Below, in pieces: positions 12,324-21,954 of a stretch of DNA of 64,000 nt. Positions within the stretch are counted from its first letter, which is position 1. The number at the start of each line of letters is the position of its first letter. A program made the position numbers and the translations under genes. Source of the DNA: Oceanobacillus profundus. Its GTDB lineage: Bacteria; Bacillota; Bacilli; Bacillales; Amphibacillaceae. The DNA is taken from NCBI RefSeq assembly GCF_003515705.1, contig NZ_QWEH01000009.1, forward strand, positions 103,442 to 167,441, read 5' to 3'. Under the pieces are notes generated by a model that had not been told where the DNA came from, did not search any database, and was given only the letters and a program-made list of their open reading frames with translations.

Positions 12324-13070
12324 ATGAAAATCAAATTACCACAACCATTTACGTTTGAAGCAGGACCCCGTGCTGTTCTATTATTGCACGGGTTTACAGG
12401 ACATACCGCAGATGTAAGGATGCTCGGCAGGTTTTTAGAAAAGAAAGGCTATACGAGTCACGCACCAATTTATAGAGGGCATGGTCTACCGCCGGAGGAA
12501 TTGATAAAATCCAATCCAGACCAGTGGTGGGAGGATGTTAACCAAGCATTACAGCACTTAAAGGATCTTGGCTATGAAGAGATTGCTGTAGCAGGTCTTT
12601 CACTTGGTGGTGTCTTAGGGTTGAAGCTTGCTTATTCAACGAGCATAAAAGCAATGATACCAATGTGTGCTCCGATGTTCTTCGATAATGAAACACAGCT
12701 ATCGCAAGGATTTAAAGCCTTTTCTAAGGAATTTAAGCAATTAGAAGGAAAAGATGAAGCTACGATTGAACAAGAAGTGGAAAGACTTGTTGAGAATTCG
12801 AAGGAACTTTTTGAAGGATTAGGTAAAACCATTTCAGAAGTGAAAGATAATATTGACACCATTTACACACCGGTATTTGTCGTGCAGGCAAGACAAGATA
12901 AGATGATTAATACGGAAAGTGCAACATACATTTATGAAAATGTTGAATCAGATGTCAAAGAGCTGACATGGTATGAAGATTCTGGGCATGTTATTACGTT
13001 GGACAAAGAGAAAGAACAATTACATGAGGATATCTATCAATTCCTAGAAAGCTTGGATTGGAAACGATGA
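12324..13070 (+). CDS. Carboxylesterase, Est30/YvaK type
   Basis: A 248-residue cytosolic alpha/beta hydrolase. HGFTGHTADVRMLGRFL, the nucleophile motif AGLSLGGVLGLKL (Ser about 94), the acid in VVQARQDKMI and the His in YEDSGHVITLDKE make up the triad and oxyanion hole of the thermostable Est30 carboxylesterase family, which prefers short acyl esters. It lies between secG and rnr exactly as B. subtilis yvaK does, probably co-transcribed with rnr (48-base gap). Confidence 0.92.
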   Translation: MKIKLPQPFTFEAGPRAVLLLHGFTGHTADVRMLGRFLEKKGYTSHAPIYRGHGLPPEELIKSNPDQWWEDVNQALQHLKDLGYEEIAVAGLSLGGVLGLKLAYSTSIKAMIPMCAPMFFDNETQLSQGFKAFSKEFKQLEGKDEATIEQEVERLVENSKELFEGLGKTISEVKDNIDTIYTPVFVVQARQDKMINTESATYIYENVESDVKELTWYEDSGHVITLDKEKEQLHEDIYQFLESLDWKR

Positions 13071-13118
13071 TTAAATAGGACTAAAAAGTGGAACAATAGA
13101 AGGAAAGAGGGTGAGCAG

Positions 13119-15332
13119 ATGAAAGAAAGAATACTTGAATTTTTTAAAGAAAATGATAGGAAGCCATTAGCAGTAGAGGAAATTGAGCAAGAACTTGGGA
13201 TTGAGGACGCTGTTGATTTTAAGGAGCTTGTAAAAGCGCTAAATGCGCTCGAAGAGAACGGTGATCTCGTTCGAACACGTAAGAATCGTTTCGGCCTGCC
13301 AGATAAAATGAACCTCGTTAAAGGGAAAATCCAAATGCATGCAAAGGGATTCGCTTTTTTAATTCCTGAGGATGAAGACGCAAAGGATGTCTATATCCAT
13401 GCGAATGATCTTGGCTCAGCAATGAATAATGATAAAGTCCTCGTGCGTTTGGAAAAAACAGGTACTGAGGGAAATCGTCCTGAAGGAAAGGTAATCCGAA
13501 TATTGGAACGTGCGGTTATTCAAGTTGTCGGAACCTTTGAAGACAATCGTGCATTTGGTTTTGTTATTGCCGATGATAAAAGGATTCCTAATGATATTTT
13601 TATACCAAAGAGCAGTTCACACGGAGCAGTTAGTGGGCATAAGGTTATTGCGCGTATAACGAAATATCCAGAAGGAAGAATGAGTGCAGAAGGGGAAATT
13701 ATTCATATTCTAGGGCACAAGAATGATCCTGGGATTGATATCATTTCCATTATATATAAACATGGGATTGCAATTGATTTTCCAGAAGAAGTATTAGAGC
13801 AAGCAACGAATACGCCAGACACCATTGCACCTGAAGAATTAGAGGGCAGACGAGATTTGCGTGATGAAATGATTGTGACCATTGATGGTGCAGATGCGAA
13901 AGACTTGGATGATGCAGTAACTGTTAAGCAATTGGAGAATGGTAACTACAAGCTTGGCGTATACATTGCAGATGTAAGCTATTATATAAAAGAAGATTCG
14001 GCAATGGATACGGAAGCATATGAACGTGGTACAAGTGTCTATTTGGTTGATCGAGTTATTCCAATGATTCCACACCGACTATCGAATGGGATATGTTCAT
14101 TGAATCCGCAAGTAGACAGACTTACGCTTGGTTGTGAGATGGAAATTAACGCTAGTGGACAAGTAGTTAACCATGAAATTTTCCAAAGTGTGATTAATAC
14201 AACGGAGCGAATGACGTATTATGATGTGAATCAAATCTTAGTAGACAAAAATCCAGAGCTTCGTGCTAAATATGAGTCTCTTGTACCGATGTTTGAAGAC
14301 ATGGAAAAGCTAGCATCAATATTACGTTCGAAACGTATGGGACGCGGTGCAATTGATTTCGACTTTAAAGAAGCAAAGGTACTTGTTGATGAAAGTGGAA
14401 AACCGACTGATGTAGCTATTCGTGAACGCTCTGTAGCAGAACGTTTAATTGAAGAATTTATGCTGGCTGCAAATGAAACTGTTGCGGAACATTTCCATTG
14501 GTTGGATGTTCCATTTATTCACCGAATCCATGAGGATCCAGATGAAGGGAAATTGGAGAAGTTTTTTGAATTTCTCGCAGGGCTTGGCATTTCTGTTAAG
14601 GGAACTGCAAATGAAGTGCACCCACAAGCATTACAGAAGGTGCTGGAGTCCATCGAAGGTGAGCCAGAGGAAATGATTGTTTCCAAATTAATGCTTCGTT
14701 CCATGAAACAAGCAAAATATGATCCACAAGGAATCGGCCACTTTGGACTAGCGACTGAATTTTACACCCATTTCACATCTCCAATTCGGAGGTATCCAGA
14801 TTTGATTGTCCATCGTTTAATCCGCACGTATTTGATTAATCAGCAGATGGACAAGGATACTCAGAAGCACTGGAAGGAAAACCTACCTGAAATTGCGCGA
14901 CATACATCTGAACGAGAACGAAGAGCGGTTGATGCAGAGCGTGATACAGATGACTTGAAAAAAGCAGAGTTCATGAAGGACAAAATTGGTGAGGAATTCA
15001 CTGGTGTCATTAGTTCGGTTATGAATTTTGGAATGTTTGTCGAGCTTGAAAACACCATTGAAGGTCTTGTTCATGTTAGCTATCTAACGGACGATTATTA
15101 CCATTTTGATGAGCGCAGTCATGCATTAATTGGAGAACGAACTGCAAACATATATCGGATTGGCGATGAGGTTGAAGTAAAAGTGGTCAGTGTCAATACA
15201 GATGAGCATACAGTTGATTTTGAATTGGCAGGAGCAGGCTCTCATAAGAAGCAAAATAGAAAATCAAGACCACCCAAAAAGGTGCTCCAATCAAGTAAAA
15301 CAAAACCAAAGAAGAAGAAAAAGAAGAAATGA
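13119..15332 (+). CDS. rnr: Ribonuclease R
   Basis: A processive 3'-5' exoribonuclease (RNase II superfamily) that degrades structured RNA and works with SmpB-tmRNA on non-stop messages. The 737 residues contain an N-terminal winged helix (about 1-65), cold-shock domains (about 70-220), the RNB catalytic domain with [14 protein letters not shown] (Mg-binding Asp residues), an S1 domain ([26 protein letters not shown]) and a Lys-rich tail ending in a run of lysines. It is slightly shorter than the B. subtilis protein. RBS AAAGAGGGTGA. Confidence 0.97.
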   Translation: MKERILEFFKENDRKPLAVEEIEQELGIEDAVDFKELVKALNALEENGDLVRTRKNRFGLPDKMNLVKGKIQMHAKGFAFLIPEDEDAKDVYIHANDLGSAMNNDKVLVRLEKTGTEGNRPEGKVIRILERAVIQVVGTFEDNRAFGFVIADDKRIPNDIFIPKSSSHGAVSGHKVIARITKYPEGRMSAEGEIIHILGHKNDPGIDIISIIYKHGIAIDFPEEVLEQATNTPDTIAPEELEGRRDLRDEMIVTIDGADAKDLDDAVTVKQLENGNYKLGVYIADVSYYIKEDSAMDTEAYERGTSVYLVDRVIPMIPHRLSNGICSLNPQVDRLTLGCEMEINASGQVVNHEIFQSVINTTERMTYYDVNQILVDKNPELRAKYESLVPMFEDMEKLASILRSKRMGRGAIDFDFKEAKVLVDESGKPTDVAIRERSVAERLIEEFMLAANETVAEHFHWLDVPFIHRIHEDPDEGKLEKFFEFLAGLGISVKGTANEVHPQALQKVLESIEGEPEEMIVSKLMLRSMKQAKYDPQGIGHFGLATEFYTHFTSPIRRYPDLIVHRLIRTYLINQQMDKDTQKHWKENLPEIARHTSERERRAVDAERDTDDLKKAEFMKDKIGEEFTGVISSVMNFGMFVELENTIEGLVHVSYLTDDYYHFDERSHALIGERTANIYRIGDEVEVKVVSVNTDEHTVDFELAGAGSHKKQNRKSRPPKKVLQSSKTKPKKKKKKK

Positions 15333-15361
15333 GCCTTTACAAGTTAGGCTCATTTCTTCTT
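15321..15361 (+). terminator. Hairpin overlapping the end of rnr
   Basis: Perfect 16-bp stem (15321-15336, 15346-15361) whose left arm includes the last Lys codons and the rnr stop. There is no long T run beyond it, so it may terminate weakly or protect the 3' end. Confidence 0.6.
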
Positions 15362-15560
15362 CTGAATTGGACAAAGCAGAAGTAGGCTTACAAAAATATG
15401 TTATTGACACCTTACAGGTCGTTTTGTACACTACTTATAAAACTGTCGCAATTTTATATGAATGCAATATTATTTTTCTGCATAAAATTACAACGCATGC
15501 ATTTGCCTCAATGTGATAGCAAGTGCTAAGTTTTTCTAATTGAAGTTTGGAGGATTTTGG

Positions 15561-16367
15561 ATGAATGATGTACTTCTTGCTTTCCTGTTAACATTATTCG
15601 CGGGACTTGCAACTGGAGTAGGAAGTGTACTTGCTTTCTTTGCTAAAACGACAAATACAAAATTTCTATCATTTGCTTTAGGATTATCAGCCGGGGTTAT
15701 GATTTATGTATCGATGGTTGAGATATTTTTTAAAGCAAAGGACGCCTTAACAGCATCCTTGGGCGAAACAGAAGGATATTGGTTTACGATTATTGGATTT
15801 TTCGCTGGGATGCTTTTCATCGGTCTAATTGATAAATTTATACCTAACCATAGCAACCCCCATGAAGTAAAAAAGGTAGAAGATATGGAAAAACCAGGGG
15901 CAGCTCTGAATGATCCAGCCTTAATGAAGATGGGAATGTTTACAGCGTTGGCTTTAGCTATTCATAACTTTCCAGAGGGAATTGCAACATTTGTTTCTAC
16001 ACTACAGGACCCAACGATTGGGATTGCTATTGCAGTAGCTGTTGCCATTCACAATATACCAGAGGGAATTGCTGTATCTGTACCAATTTATTACGCAACT
16101 GGTGATCGGAAAAAAGCTTTTAAGCTTTCCTTTTTATCAGGACTTGCAGAGCCAATCGGAGCACTTGTAGCAATTCTGATATTAATGCCTTTCTTAAGTG
16201 ATATTCTATTTGGAATTATTTTTTCCATGGTAGCAGGAATTATGGTGTTTATTTCCTTAGATGAATTGTTGCCTGCAGCGAAACGATATGATGAGGCGCA
16301 TCTATCCATTTATGGTGTGATGACTGGGATGGCAATTATGGCGGTGAGTTTAGTTCTGATGGCTTAA
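15561..16367 (+). CDS. zupT: ZIP-family metal transporter, ZupT-like
   Basis: A polytopic membrane protein of 268 residues with about eight hydrophobic segments. The two signature metal-binding helices HNFPEGIATF and HNIPEGIAVS are those of ZupT/GufA zinc-iron permeases, which import Zn and other divalent ions. ATG 15561 is chosen because GGAGG lies eight bases before it; an in-frame TTG at 15540 would place the RBS inside the gene. It sits between rnr and smpB, an insertion relative to B. subtilis. Confidence 0.88.
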   Translation: MNDVLLAFLLTLFAGLATGVGSVLAFFAKTTNTKFLSFALGLSAGVMIYVSMVEIFFKAKDALTASLGETEGYWFTIIGFFAGMLFIGLIDKFIPNHSNPHEVKKVEDMEKPGAALNDPALMKMGMFTALALAIHNFPEGIATFVSTLQDPTIGIAIAVAVAIHNIPEGIAVSVPIYYATGDRKKAFKLSFLSGLAEPIGALVAILILMPFLSDILFGIIFSMVAGIMVFISLDELLPAAKRYDEAHLSIYGVMTGMAIMAVSLVLMA

Positions 16368-16466
16368 TGTTTGGGCTTGTTTCGTTATAGTTAGGTGTTC
16401 TTATTGGAATCGCAGCAGATTTCTGATAAAATAAAGTTCTATGTAAGTAGTAGGAGGAACACTCGT

Positions 16467-16931
16467 ATGCCAAAAGGACAAGGAAAAACAATCGCGCAAA
16501 ATCGAAAAGCATCCCATGATTATTTTATTGAAGATACGTATGAAGCAGGAATTGTATTACAAGGCACAGAAATCAAATCACTACGTAATGGCCGAGTAAA
16601 TATAAAAGATTCCCACGCAAGAATTGATCGCGGTGAGGTCAAATTGATTAACCTTCATATTGCAGAATATGAGCAAGGAAATCGATTCAATCACGATCCG
16701 ACACGGACACGTAAATTACTTTTGCATCGGAAAGAAATCGATAAATTAATTGGTCTGACACAGCAACAAGGCTATGCGCTTGTTCCCTTAAAAATCTATA
16801 TTAAAAATGGCTATGCTAAGATTTTAATCGGATTAGGAAAAGGGAAAAAGAAATACGACAAGCGTGAAGATTTGAAGCAGAAGCAAATGAAACGTGATGT
16901 AGACCGTGCAATAAAAGATCATATGAGATAA
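16467..16931 (+). CDS. smpB: SsrA-binding protein SmpB
   Basis: It binds the tRNA-like domain of tmRNA and carries it into stalled ribosomes. The start ATG 16467 follows GGAGGAACACTCGT and gives 154 residues, the normal family length; the longer open frame upstream is not supported. [24 protein letters not shown], the N-terminal beta-barrel start, and the basic C-terminal tail [20 protein letters not shown] are diagnostic. Its RNA partner ssrA follows after about 115 bases. Confidence 0.97.
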   Translation: MPKGQGKTIAQNRKASHDYFIEDTYEAGIVLQGTEIKSLRNGRVNIKDSHARIDRGEVKLINLHIAEYEQGNRFNHDPTRTRKLLLHRKEIDKLIGLTQQQGYALVPLKIYIKNGYAKILIGLGKGKKKYDKREDLKQKQMKRDVDRAIKDHMR

Positions 16932-16963
16932 ATCGTAGTAGAGCCTGTAAATTCTACCAGCCC

Positions 16964-16991
16964 TTGAAATTTGCTCAGATTCTGCTATAAT
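16964..16991 (+). promoter_or_regulatory. Sigma-A promoter of ssrA
   Basis: TTGAAA (16964-16969), a 16-base spacer and a perfect TATAAT (16986-16991) with an extended -10 TG. Predicted transcription start is about 50 bases before the mature tmRNA 5' end, so 5' processing by RNase P is expected. Confidence 0.85.
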
Positions 16992-17047
16992 AGACAATGT
17001 ATCACAATTTAATAATGCTCAATTATCCTAGAGCGTTTCTCTTAAAT

Positions 17048-17684
17048 GGGGACGTTACGGATTCGACAGGGGTAGTTTGAGCTCAGGTCGCACGTCGAGG
17101 TTACGACTCGTAAACCGTTATTCGCCTAAATATAACTGGCAAAGAAAACAATTACTCTTTAGCAGCTGCGTAAGTAGCACTAAAGGATCCTTCCTGTCAC
17201 TCGCCCGTGGTGCAGATTGAAGGGTCTCAACTGAAGCGGGCTATGCTGGTATCCTCCGTCTGAGGATCTCCAGGTGAACTGAATCAGACTAGCTATCTGA
17301 AAGCCTGTTGATAGGCTGCAGGATTAGCGAATGATAATATATCAACTACGCGTGTAGAAGCCTGAGTGCCGATATCTCTGGACGTGGGTTCGATTAGTAA
17401 TTTAGTCGCCTTTTGTGGTAACACAAAAGTGATAACTCGGCTTTATCGGTGAAACCTAAGTTGTATTTGATGCAATAAGGCAATACCGAGTGGTATGTGG
17501 AGCAATCCAACAGCCATCTATCGACTTATAGGCTGCCAATATGGTAGTACTAGGATACGAAATTCTACCAAGCGTGGTAAATTTACATTTCGTATAATAC
17601 GCCGAGAAACCTTAAAAATTAGGTTTAAGATATAGTCAGTGCCATGACGAAAGCATGGAAGAGCATGTCCCACCGTCTCCACCA
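17048..17684 (+). ncRNA. ssrA: tmRNA (ssrA), interrupted in the T-loop by a group I intron
   Basis: The tmRNA rescues stalled ribosomes. The 5' end GGGGACG pairs over seven base pairs with CGTCTCC before the 3' ACCA (17681-17684, CCA encoded). The conserved 5' segment ACGGATTCGACAGGGGTAG is present. The tag frame runs 17138-17173 (resume codon GGC) and encodes GKENNYSLAAA, so with the charged Ala the tag is A-GKENNYSLAAA. The T-arm is broken after T17394 and resumes at T17668; removal of 17395-17667 restores GTGGG-TTCGATT-CCCAC, a perfect T-arm, and a mature RNA of 364 nucleotides, the usual length. Confidence 0.97.
17395..17667 (+). ncRNA. Group I self-splicing intron in the tmRNA T-loop, no ORF
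   Basis: 273 bases with the complete set of core helices. P1: exon CGAT (17391-17394) with guide GTCG (17405-17408), with the U-G wobble exactly at the 5' splice site. P2: CTTTTGTG/CACAAAAG (17410-17417, 17422-17429). P3: CTCGGC/GCCGAG (17436-17441, 17601-17606). P4: TCGGT/ACCGA (17446-17450, 17485-17489). P5: TTGTAT/ATGCAA. P7: GTACTA (17547-17552, one bulge) with TAGTC in the conserved AAGATATAGTC (17627-17637). P8: AAACCT/AGGTTT (17607-17612, 17621-17626). P9: CCATG/CATGG. The intron ends in G17667. An extra 9-bp hairpin (17555-17563, 17587-17595) between P7 and P3' is typical of subgroup IA. No homing endonuclease is encoded. Confidence 0.95.
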
Positions 17685-17707
17685 ATACATAATGTTGGTG
17701 GTTTTTT
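17679..17707 (+). terminator. Rho-independent terminator of ssrA
   Basis: CCACCAA (17679-17685, overlapping the tmRNA 3' CCA) pairs with TTGGTGG (17695-17701) and is followed by six T. Confidence 0.9.
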
Positions 17708-17860
17708 GCCTTTTCAAGAAGTTTGGTTATTCTATAGATTAAAAAAATGTTCTTCAAATAATAGTTTACTTCTTAACATAGATTCATTATATTTACCGTT
17801 TCTCGGAGTTACGGAATCATATTTATTTAGCATTGGCATGGATCTTCATCAGTCCCTGAA

Positions 17861-17983
17861 ATGACTCATCTTGAATTAGAGCTCACGGGGGATGAGTATC
17901 TTCAAATAGAGGAAGAACTTGCAAATCTTGAGATTCACGGAAATCGTACAGATGAAGATATTGCCAAATTGAAAGATCTTTAA
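17861..17983 (+). pseudogene. Short gene fragment downstream of ssrA
   Basis: A 40-codon open stretch from ATG 17861, in frame with about ten more codons upstream back to a TAG at 17828. Codon use and the acidic, amphipathic sequence (LTGDEYLQIEEELANLEIHG) look like the C-terminal tail of a real protein, but no RBS precedes it. I do not recognise the family. Because the 3' end of ssrA is a favoured integration site, this may be debris of an integrated element. Confidence 0.35.
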
Positions 17984-18226
17984 GGTATTAGAAACAAGGA
18001 AGCAGTGATTCTGCTTGCTTTAAAATTAAAACACATATCATGCAGAGCAAATTCTGATTATATTTGAGAATTTAATACGAAAAGGTGTTATGTATCTAAA
18101 CAATTATTAATCAATTAACAATACTTGAGAACACATATAAAGTACCATTCCCCAAGTAAATAATACTAAGACCATCCGTTAAGTTTCATTCTTATAAAAT
18201 AAACAAACTGTATTCTTATGTTTATT
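17984..18226. other. AT-rich spacer before cadC
   Basis: No gene, hairpin with T run or repeat was recognised between the gene fragment and the cadC operator. Confidence 0.5.
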
Positions 18227-18302
18227 ATTCAAATAATCATTTGACTATTTGAATAAAGTTGCATATATTAATAGTGAATCTATATTCAAATATATGTTTG
18301 AA
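18227..18302 (+). promoter_or_regulatory. cadC-cadA promoter and two CadC operator palindromes
   Basis: ATTCAAATA (18227-18235) and TATTTGAAT (18246-18254) form a 9-base inverted repeat overlapping the -35 TTGACT (18241-18246); the -10 is TATATT (18264-18269), spacer 17. A second palindrome TTCAAATATATGTTTGAA lies at 18285-18302, just before the RBS. The motif matches the known CadC operator core TATTCAAATA, so autoregulated, metal-inducible expression is expected. Confidence 0.8.
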
Positions 18303-18319
18303 CAAGGGGGTAAGATATC

Positions 18320-18685
18320 ATGGTGAAAGATATTTGTGAAGTTACGTGTATTAACGAAGATAAAGTGTCAAGAGCTAAACAGCATCTTACGGAACAAAAT
18401 CCGATGGAAGTAGCTAAAATTTTCAAGGCTTTGGCTGATGATACTAGAATCAAGATTGCTTATGCTTTATCGTTAGAAGGTGAGTTATGTGTTTGTGATG
18501 TGGCAAATATTATAGGTTCTTCAATGGCCACGGCATCCCATCATTTAAGATTACTAAAAAACTTAGGCCTCGCAACATATCGAAAAAAAGGAAAGCTAGT
18601 CTTTTATTCATTAGACGACGAACATGTTAAACAACTTATAGAAATAGCCTTTCAGCATCAGAAGGAGGCTATTAAAGTTGAATGA
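18320..18685 (+). CDS. cadC: CadC, ArsR/SmtB-family cadmium/lead/zinc-responsive repressor
   Basis: A 121-residue winged-helix repressor. It has the CadC metal site residues: N-terminal Cys6 and Cys10 (DICEVTC) and Cys57/Cys59 in ELCVCDVA, so it should bind soft metals (Cd, Pb, Bi, Zn) at the alpha-N/alpha-3 site and release [14 protein letters not shown] and [18 protein letters not shown] are the DNA-binding region. The stop overlaps the start of cadA by eight bases. Two operator palindromes lie upstream. Confidence 0.95.
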   Translation: MVKDICEVTCINEDKVSRAKQHLTEQNPMEVAKIFKALADDTRIKIAYALSLEGELCVCDVANIIGSSMATASHHLRLLKNLGLATYRKKGKLVFYSLDDEHVKQLIEIAFQHQKEAIKVE

Positions 18686-20846
18686 TCCAGTAAAATCCGT
18701 AACGGAACATAAACATGTTTATCGCGTTGAGGGGTTCTCCTGTGCGAATTGTGCAGGAAAGTTCGAAAAGAATGTAAAACAGCTTCCAGGCGTAGAGGAT
18801 GCGAAAGTCAATTTTGGAGCTTCCAAAATTAATGTTTTTGGAAATACAACTGTCGAAGAGCTGGAAAAAGCAGGTGCTTTTGAAAATCTTAAAGTAGTTC
18901 CTGAAAAGCTTGGAACACATACTTCACATGCGGTTGAAAGGGAGAACAAAGAAGAGAAAATCCCCTTTTATAAAAAGCATAGTACATTACTTACGTCGGT
19001 ATTGTTTCTTGTTTTTGGATACCTATCTCTATATATGAATGGTGAAGGAAACATTGTGACGACATTATTATTTTTAGCATCGATGCTGATTGGAGGTTTA
19101 TCCCTTTTTAGAGTCGGTTTACAAAACTTAATTCGCTTTGAATTTAACATGAAGACCCTTATGACAGTAGCTGTTATTGGCGGAGCTATTATTGGCGAAT
19201 GGGCAGAGGTTGCTGTTGTTGTTATTCTCTTTGCAATCAGTGAAGCACTGGAGCGATTTTCAATGGAAAGAGCAAGACAGTCGATTCATTCCTTAATGGA
19301 TATCGCTCCCAAAGAGGCTTTCGTTAGACGTAATGGGCAAGAATTAAAAGTTCATGTAGATGATATTGTTGTAGGGGATATTATGCTTGTAAAGCCTGGA
19401 CAGAAAATTGCAATGGACGGTATAGTCGTAAATGGCTATTCTGCTGTCAATCAAGCAGCTATTACAGGTGAATCAGTTCCTGTTGAAAAATCAGTTGATG
19501 ATAACGTATTTGCAGGTACATTAAATGAAGAAGGAATACTTGAAGTAAAAATTACAAAGCTTGTTGAAGATACAACCATTGCTAAAATTATTCATCTGGT
19601 AGAGGAAGCGCAAGGAGAACGGGCACCAGCACAAGCTTTTATCGATAAATTTGCGAAATATTACACCCCGATCATCATGATCGTCGCAGCATTAGTTGCG
19701 ATAGTACCGCCTCTACTCTCTAATGGTAGCTGGGAAACATGGGTATATCAAGGATTAGCCGTTCTTGTTGTTGGTTGTCCATGTGCACTTGTTATATCGA
19801 CTCCGATTTCTATTGTCTCAGCGATTGGAAATGCTGCCAAGAAAGGTGTTCTTGTAAAAGGTGGAGTATATTTAGAAGAAATGGGTACCTTAAAGGCAAT
19901 TGCATTTGATAAAACAGGAACTCTAACAAAAGGAGTTCCAATTGTAACAGATTTTGAAGTGCTGTATCAACAAATTGAAGAAAAGGAACTGCTTTCTATT
20001 ATTACAGCATTGGAAAACCGTTCGCAACATCCGCTTGCTTCAGCAATTATGAAAAAAGCAGACCAAGAAAATATCCCTTACTCAGAAATAATGGTAGAAG
20101 ACTTTTCTTCGATTACAGGTCGAGGTATTGAAGGCTCTGTAAATGGAACGACTTATTATATAGGAAGTCCACAACTTTTCAGCGAGTTATTTGTTTCTGA
20201 TTTTACTCAAGCATTCGAAGACAAGGTTAATTATCTTCAGAATCAAGGGAAAACGGTCATGATTATTGGGACGGAACAAAATATTCTTGGCATTATTGCA
20301 GTTGCTGATGAAGTACGTGAAATAAGTAAAGAAGTGATTCAAAAGTTAAATCAGTTAGGCATCAAAAAGACAATTATGTTGACTGGCGATAATAAAGGTA
20401 CTGCGGATGCAATTGGTGCACACGTAGGCGTATCTGATATTCAGTCAGAATTGTTGCCGCAGGATAAATTGGATTATATGAAACAATTGAGGTCAGAGTT
20501 TGGTAAGGTGGCTATGGTAGGAGATGGTGTTAATGACGCACCTGCATTGGCAGCATCAACCGTTGGTATTGCAATGGGAGGAGCTGGTACTGACACAGCT
20601 CTAGAAACGGCAGATGTTGCTCTTATGGGAGACGACTTAAGAAAGCTTCCATTCACTGTAAAACTCAGCCGAAAAGCGCTAAATATAATTAAAGCTAACA
20701 TTACTTTTGCAATTGCGATTAAGTTTATTGCCTTATTATTGGTTGTGCCTGGCTGGTTAACGCTTTGGATTGCCATCCTTTCAGATATGGGCGCGACCAT
20801 CCTAGTAACGTTAAATGGTTTACGACTTATGAAAGTGAAGGATTAA
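18678..20846 (+). CDS. cadA: Cadmium/zinc/lead-exporting P1B-type ATPase CadA
   Basis: A 722-residue membrane pump. It has one N-terminal heavy-metal-associated domain with SCANC (about residues 22-26), eight transmembrane helices, the actuator TGES, the CPC ion-site motif in VVGCPCALV (about 366-368), phosphorylation site DKTGTLT (about 411), the HP motif (QHPLA) and [13 protein letters not shown] with a single CXXC domain next to cadC indicates Cd/Zn/Pb specificity. Start is TTG 18678, nine bases after GGAGG and inside the cadC end, so the two are translationally coupled. Confidence 0.95.
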   Translation: MNDPVKSVTEHKHVYRVEGFSCANCAGKFEKNVKQLPGVEDAKVNFGASKINVFGNTTVEELEKAGAFENLKVVPEKLGTHTSHAVERENKEEKIPFYKKHSTLLTSVLFLVFGYLSLYMNGEGNIVTTLLFLASMLIGGLSLFRVGLQNLIRFEFNMKTLMTVAVIGGAIIGEWAEVAVVVILFAISEALERFSMERARQSIHSLMDIAPKEAFVRRNGQELKVHVDDIVVGDIMLVKPGQKIAMDGIVVNGYSAVNQAAITGESVPVEKSVDDNVFAGTLNEEGILEVKITKLVEDTTIAKIIHLVEEAQGERAPAQAFIDKFAKYYTPIIMIVAALVAIVPPLLSNGSWETWVYQGLAVLVVGCPCALVISTPISIVSAIGNAAKKGVLVKGGVYLEEMGTLKAIAFDKTGTLTKGVPIVTDFEVLYQQIEEKELLSIITALENRSQHPLASAIMKKADQENIPYSEIMVEDFSSITGRGIEGSVNGTTYYIGSPQLFSELFVSDFTQAFEDKVNYLQNQGKTVMIIGTEQNILGIIAVADEVREISKEVIQKLNQLGIKKTIMLTGDNKGTADAIGAHVGVSDIQSELLPQDKLDYMKQLRSEFGKVAMVGDGVNDAPALAASTVGIAMGGAGTDTALETADVALMGDDLRKLPFTVKLSRKALNIIKANITFAIAIKFIALLLVVPGWLTLWIAILSDMGATILVTLNGLRLMKVKD

Positions 20847-20879
20847 AGACAGGGAAGCTCTCCATTGGAAGCGACCGTC

Positions 20880-20921
20880 CCCGAAAGTTAGAGCAGAAAA
20901 TCTAACTTTTGGGTTATTTTT
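20880..20921 (+). terminator. Terminator after cadA
   Basis: Stem 20880-20892 with 20901-20913 (one G-U) followed by TTATTTTT. Confidence 0.85.
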
Positions 20922-21198
20922 GATAGGAGAATTATTGAGAGTGCAGTGTTCCCCGCAGCTTTTTCTTGTTCTGTTCGTTTTCCCTTGAAAGAATGCATTG
21001 ATTACTGCTAGTCAAGTAAAAGTTAAATATATCTCCTTTTATTGAAAAATAATAGATTTCTAATCTCTACTGGTATCCTTATTGATCCTCTATCGTTTAA
21101 TATCATTTTATTTTCTATAGTATCTCCGATTAATTTTTGTTGATTATAGGTAAATTTAACTTCCTTAATAAAAACCAAACAAAAAATATACTCCAACA
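20922..21198. other. AT-rich spacer between cadA and the ydhK terminator
   Basis: No gene or convincing signal was seen in this stretch. Confidence 0.5.
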
Positions 21199-21243
21199 AA
21201 AAATGGTTGCAATCATTGATTTATGATGATTGCAACCATTTTT
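21199..21243 (-). terminator. Bidirectional terminator after the YdhK-type gene
   Basis: Perfect 18-bp stem (21199-21216, 21226-21243, core TGGTTGCAATCAT) with A/T runs on both sides, so it can act on the minus-strand gene and on read-through from cadA. Confidence 0.9.
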
Positions 21244-21275
21244 GTGTCCTGTTTTTCTAATGTACTTATAAGAAC

Positions 21276-21887
21276 TCATTCTACAGGTGATAATTCACTT
21301 TCTGTTACCCATTTATGGTTCGTTACTTCTTCTCCACCTGTGGTCGGAACGAAATCAACCATATATACCGTAGTTTCTTCAGCAGAGTCAATTTTAGCTA
21401 CTGCCCCATCCATACCTTTCATATGGTCGGCATTCATTGTTACTTCAGTACCTTCTTCTAATGGAGCATCGTCTGGATTTTCTAACTCTTCATGAATGAC
21501 CCATTTATGGTCAGTAACTTCCTCTCCGCCAGTTGTTGGGGTATACGAAACAGTATAGACTGTTGTATCATATGCACCCACAATAGTCGCTTCAGCACCT
21601 TTCATACCTTCCATATGATCTGTCTCTATCATTGCTTGACTTCCAACTTCATATGTTGGATTTTCAGCTTCTTCTAAACCCTCAGGGACTTCTCCTGTAC
21701 TGGACATATTCATTTCAGAATGATCCATACCTTCATGTGAATCAGACTCCGATTCCATATCATTTTTCTCCTCCGTATTTGATTCTGTTTCTGTACCTGT
21801 GTTTTCTTCTGTTTCATTTGCACATGCTGACAATAACAGTACGGCAATCATAGAAACAATACCGATTATAAGTTTATTTCTTTTCAT
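21276..21887 (-). CDS. ydhK: YdhK-family lipoprotein with two DUF1541 repeats
   Basis: A 203-residue secreted lipoprotein: signal peptide with lipobox LLSACA (lipidated Cys about 21), an acidic Glu/Asp/His/Met-rich linker (MDHSEMNMS), then two copies of a roughly 60-residue unit, each with DHM-x-GM and TTGGEEVT-DHKWV. The Met/His pattern suggests extracytoplasmic copper binding, but the family function is not established. RBS GGAGGG precedes the ATG. Location beside a two-component system and copB, and paired ATTTGCA boxes upstream, fit a cell-surface copper response. Confidence 0.85.
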   Translation of the reverse strand: MKRNKLIIGIVSMIAVLLLSACANETEENTGTETESNTEEKNDMESESDSHEGMDHSEMNMSSTGEVPEGLEEAENPTYEVGSQAMIETDHMEGMKGAEATIVGAYDTTVYTVSYTPTTGGEEVTDHKWVIHEELENPDDAPLEEGTEVTMNADHMKGMDGAVAKIDSAEETTVYMVDFVPTTGGEEVTNHKWVTESELSPVE

Positions 21888-21934
21888 TTTAAATATCCCT
21901 CCAATATTCTAGTTACTATTTAATCTACCCTGTA

Positions 21935-21954
21935 AATTTGCATTTTATTTGCAG
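21935..21954 (-). promoter_or_regulatory. Paired ATTTGCA boxes before ydhK, candidate response-regulator site
   Basis: ATTTGCA occurs at 21936-21942 and 21947-21953, one DNA turn apart (11 bases), the spacing expected for an OmpR-family dimer. Related GCAAATAAA (24769-24777) and ATTTGCAT (24801-24808) occur before copB. The regulator is a guess: the adjacent two-component system. Confidence 0.35.

Noticed and set aside
15190..15516. 108-codon frame overlapping the end of rnr
   Set aside because: It lies mostly in another frame of rnr and crosses its terminal hairpin.
17655..17864. 69-codon frame across the 3' end of tmRNA
   Set aside because: It overlaps the intron end, the tmRNA 3' end and its terminator; chance frame.
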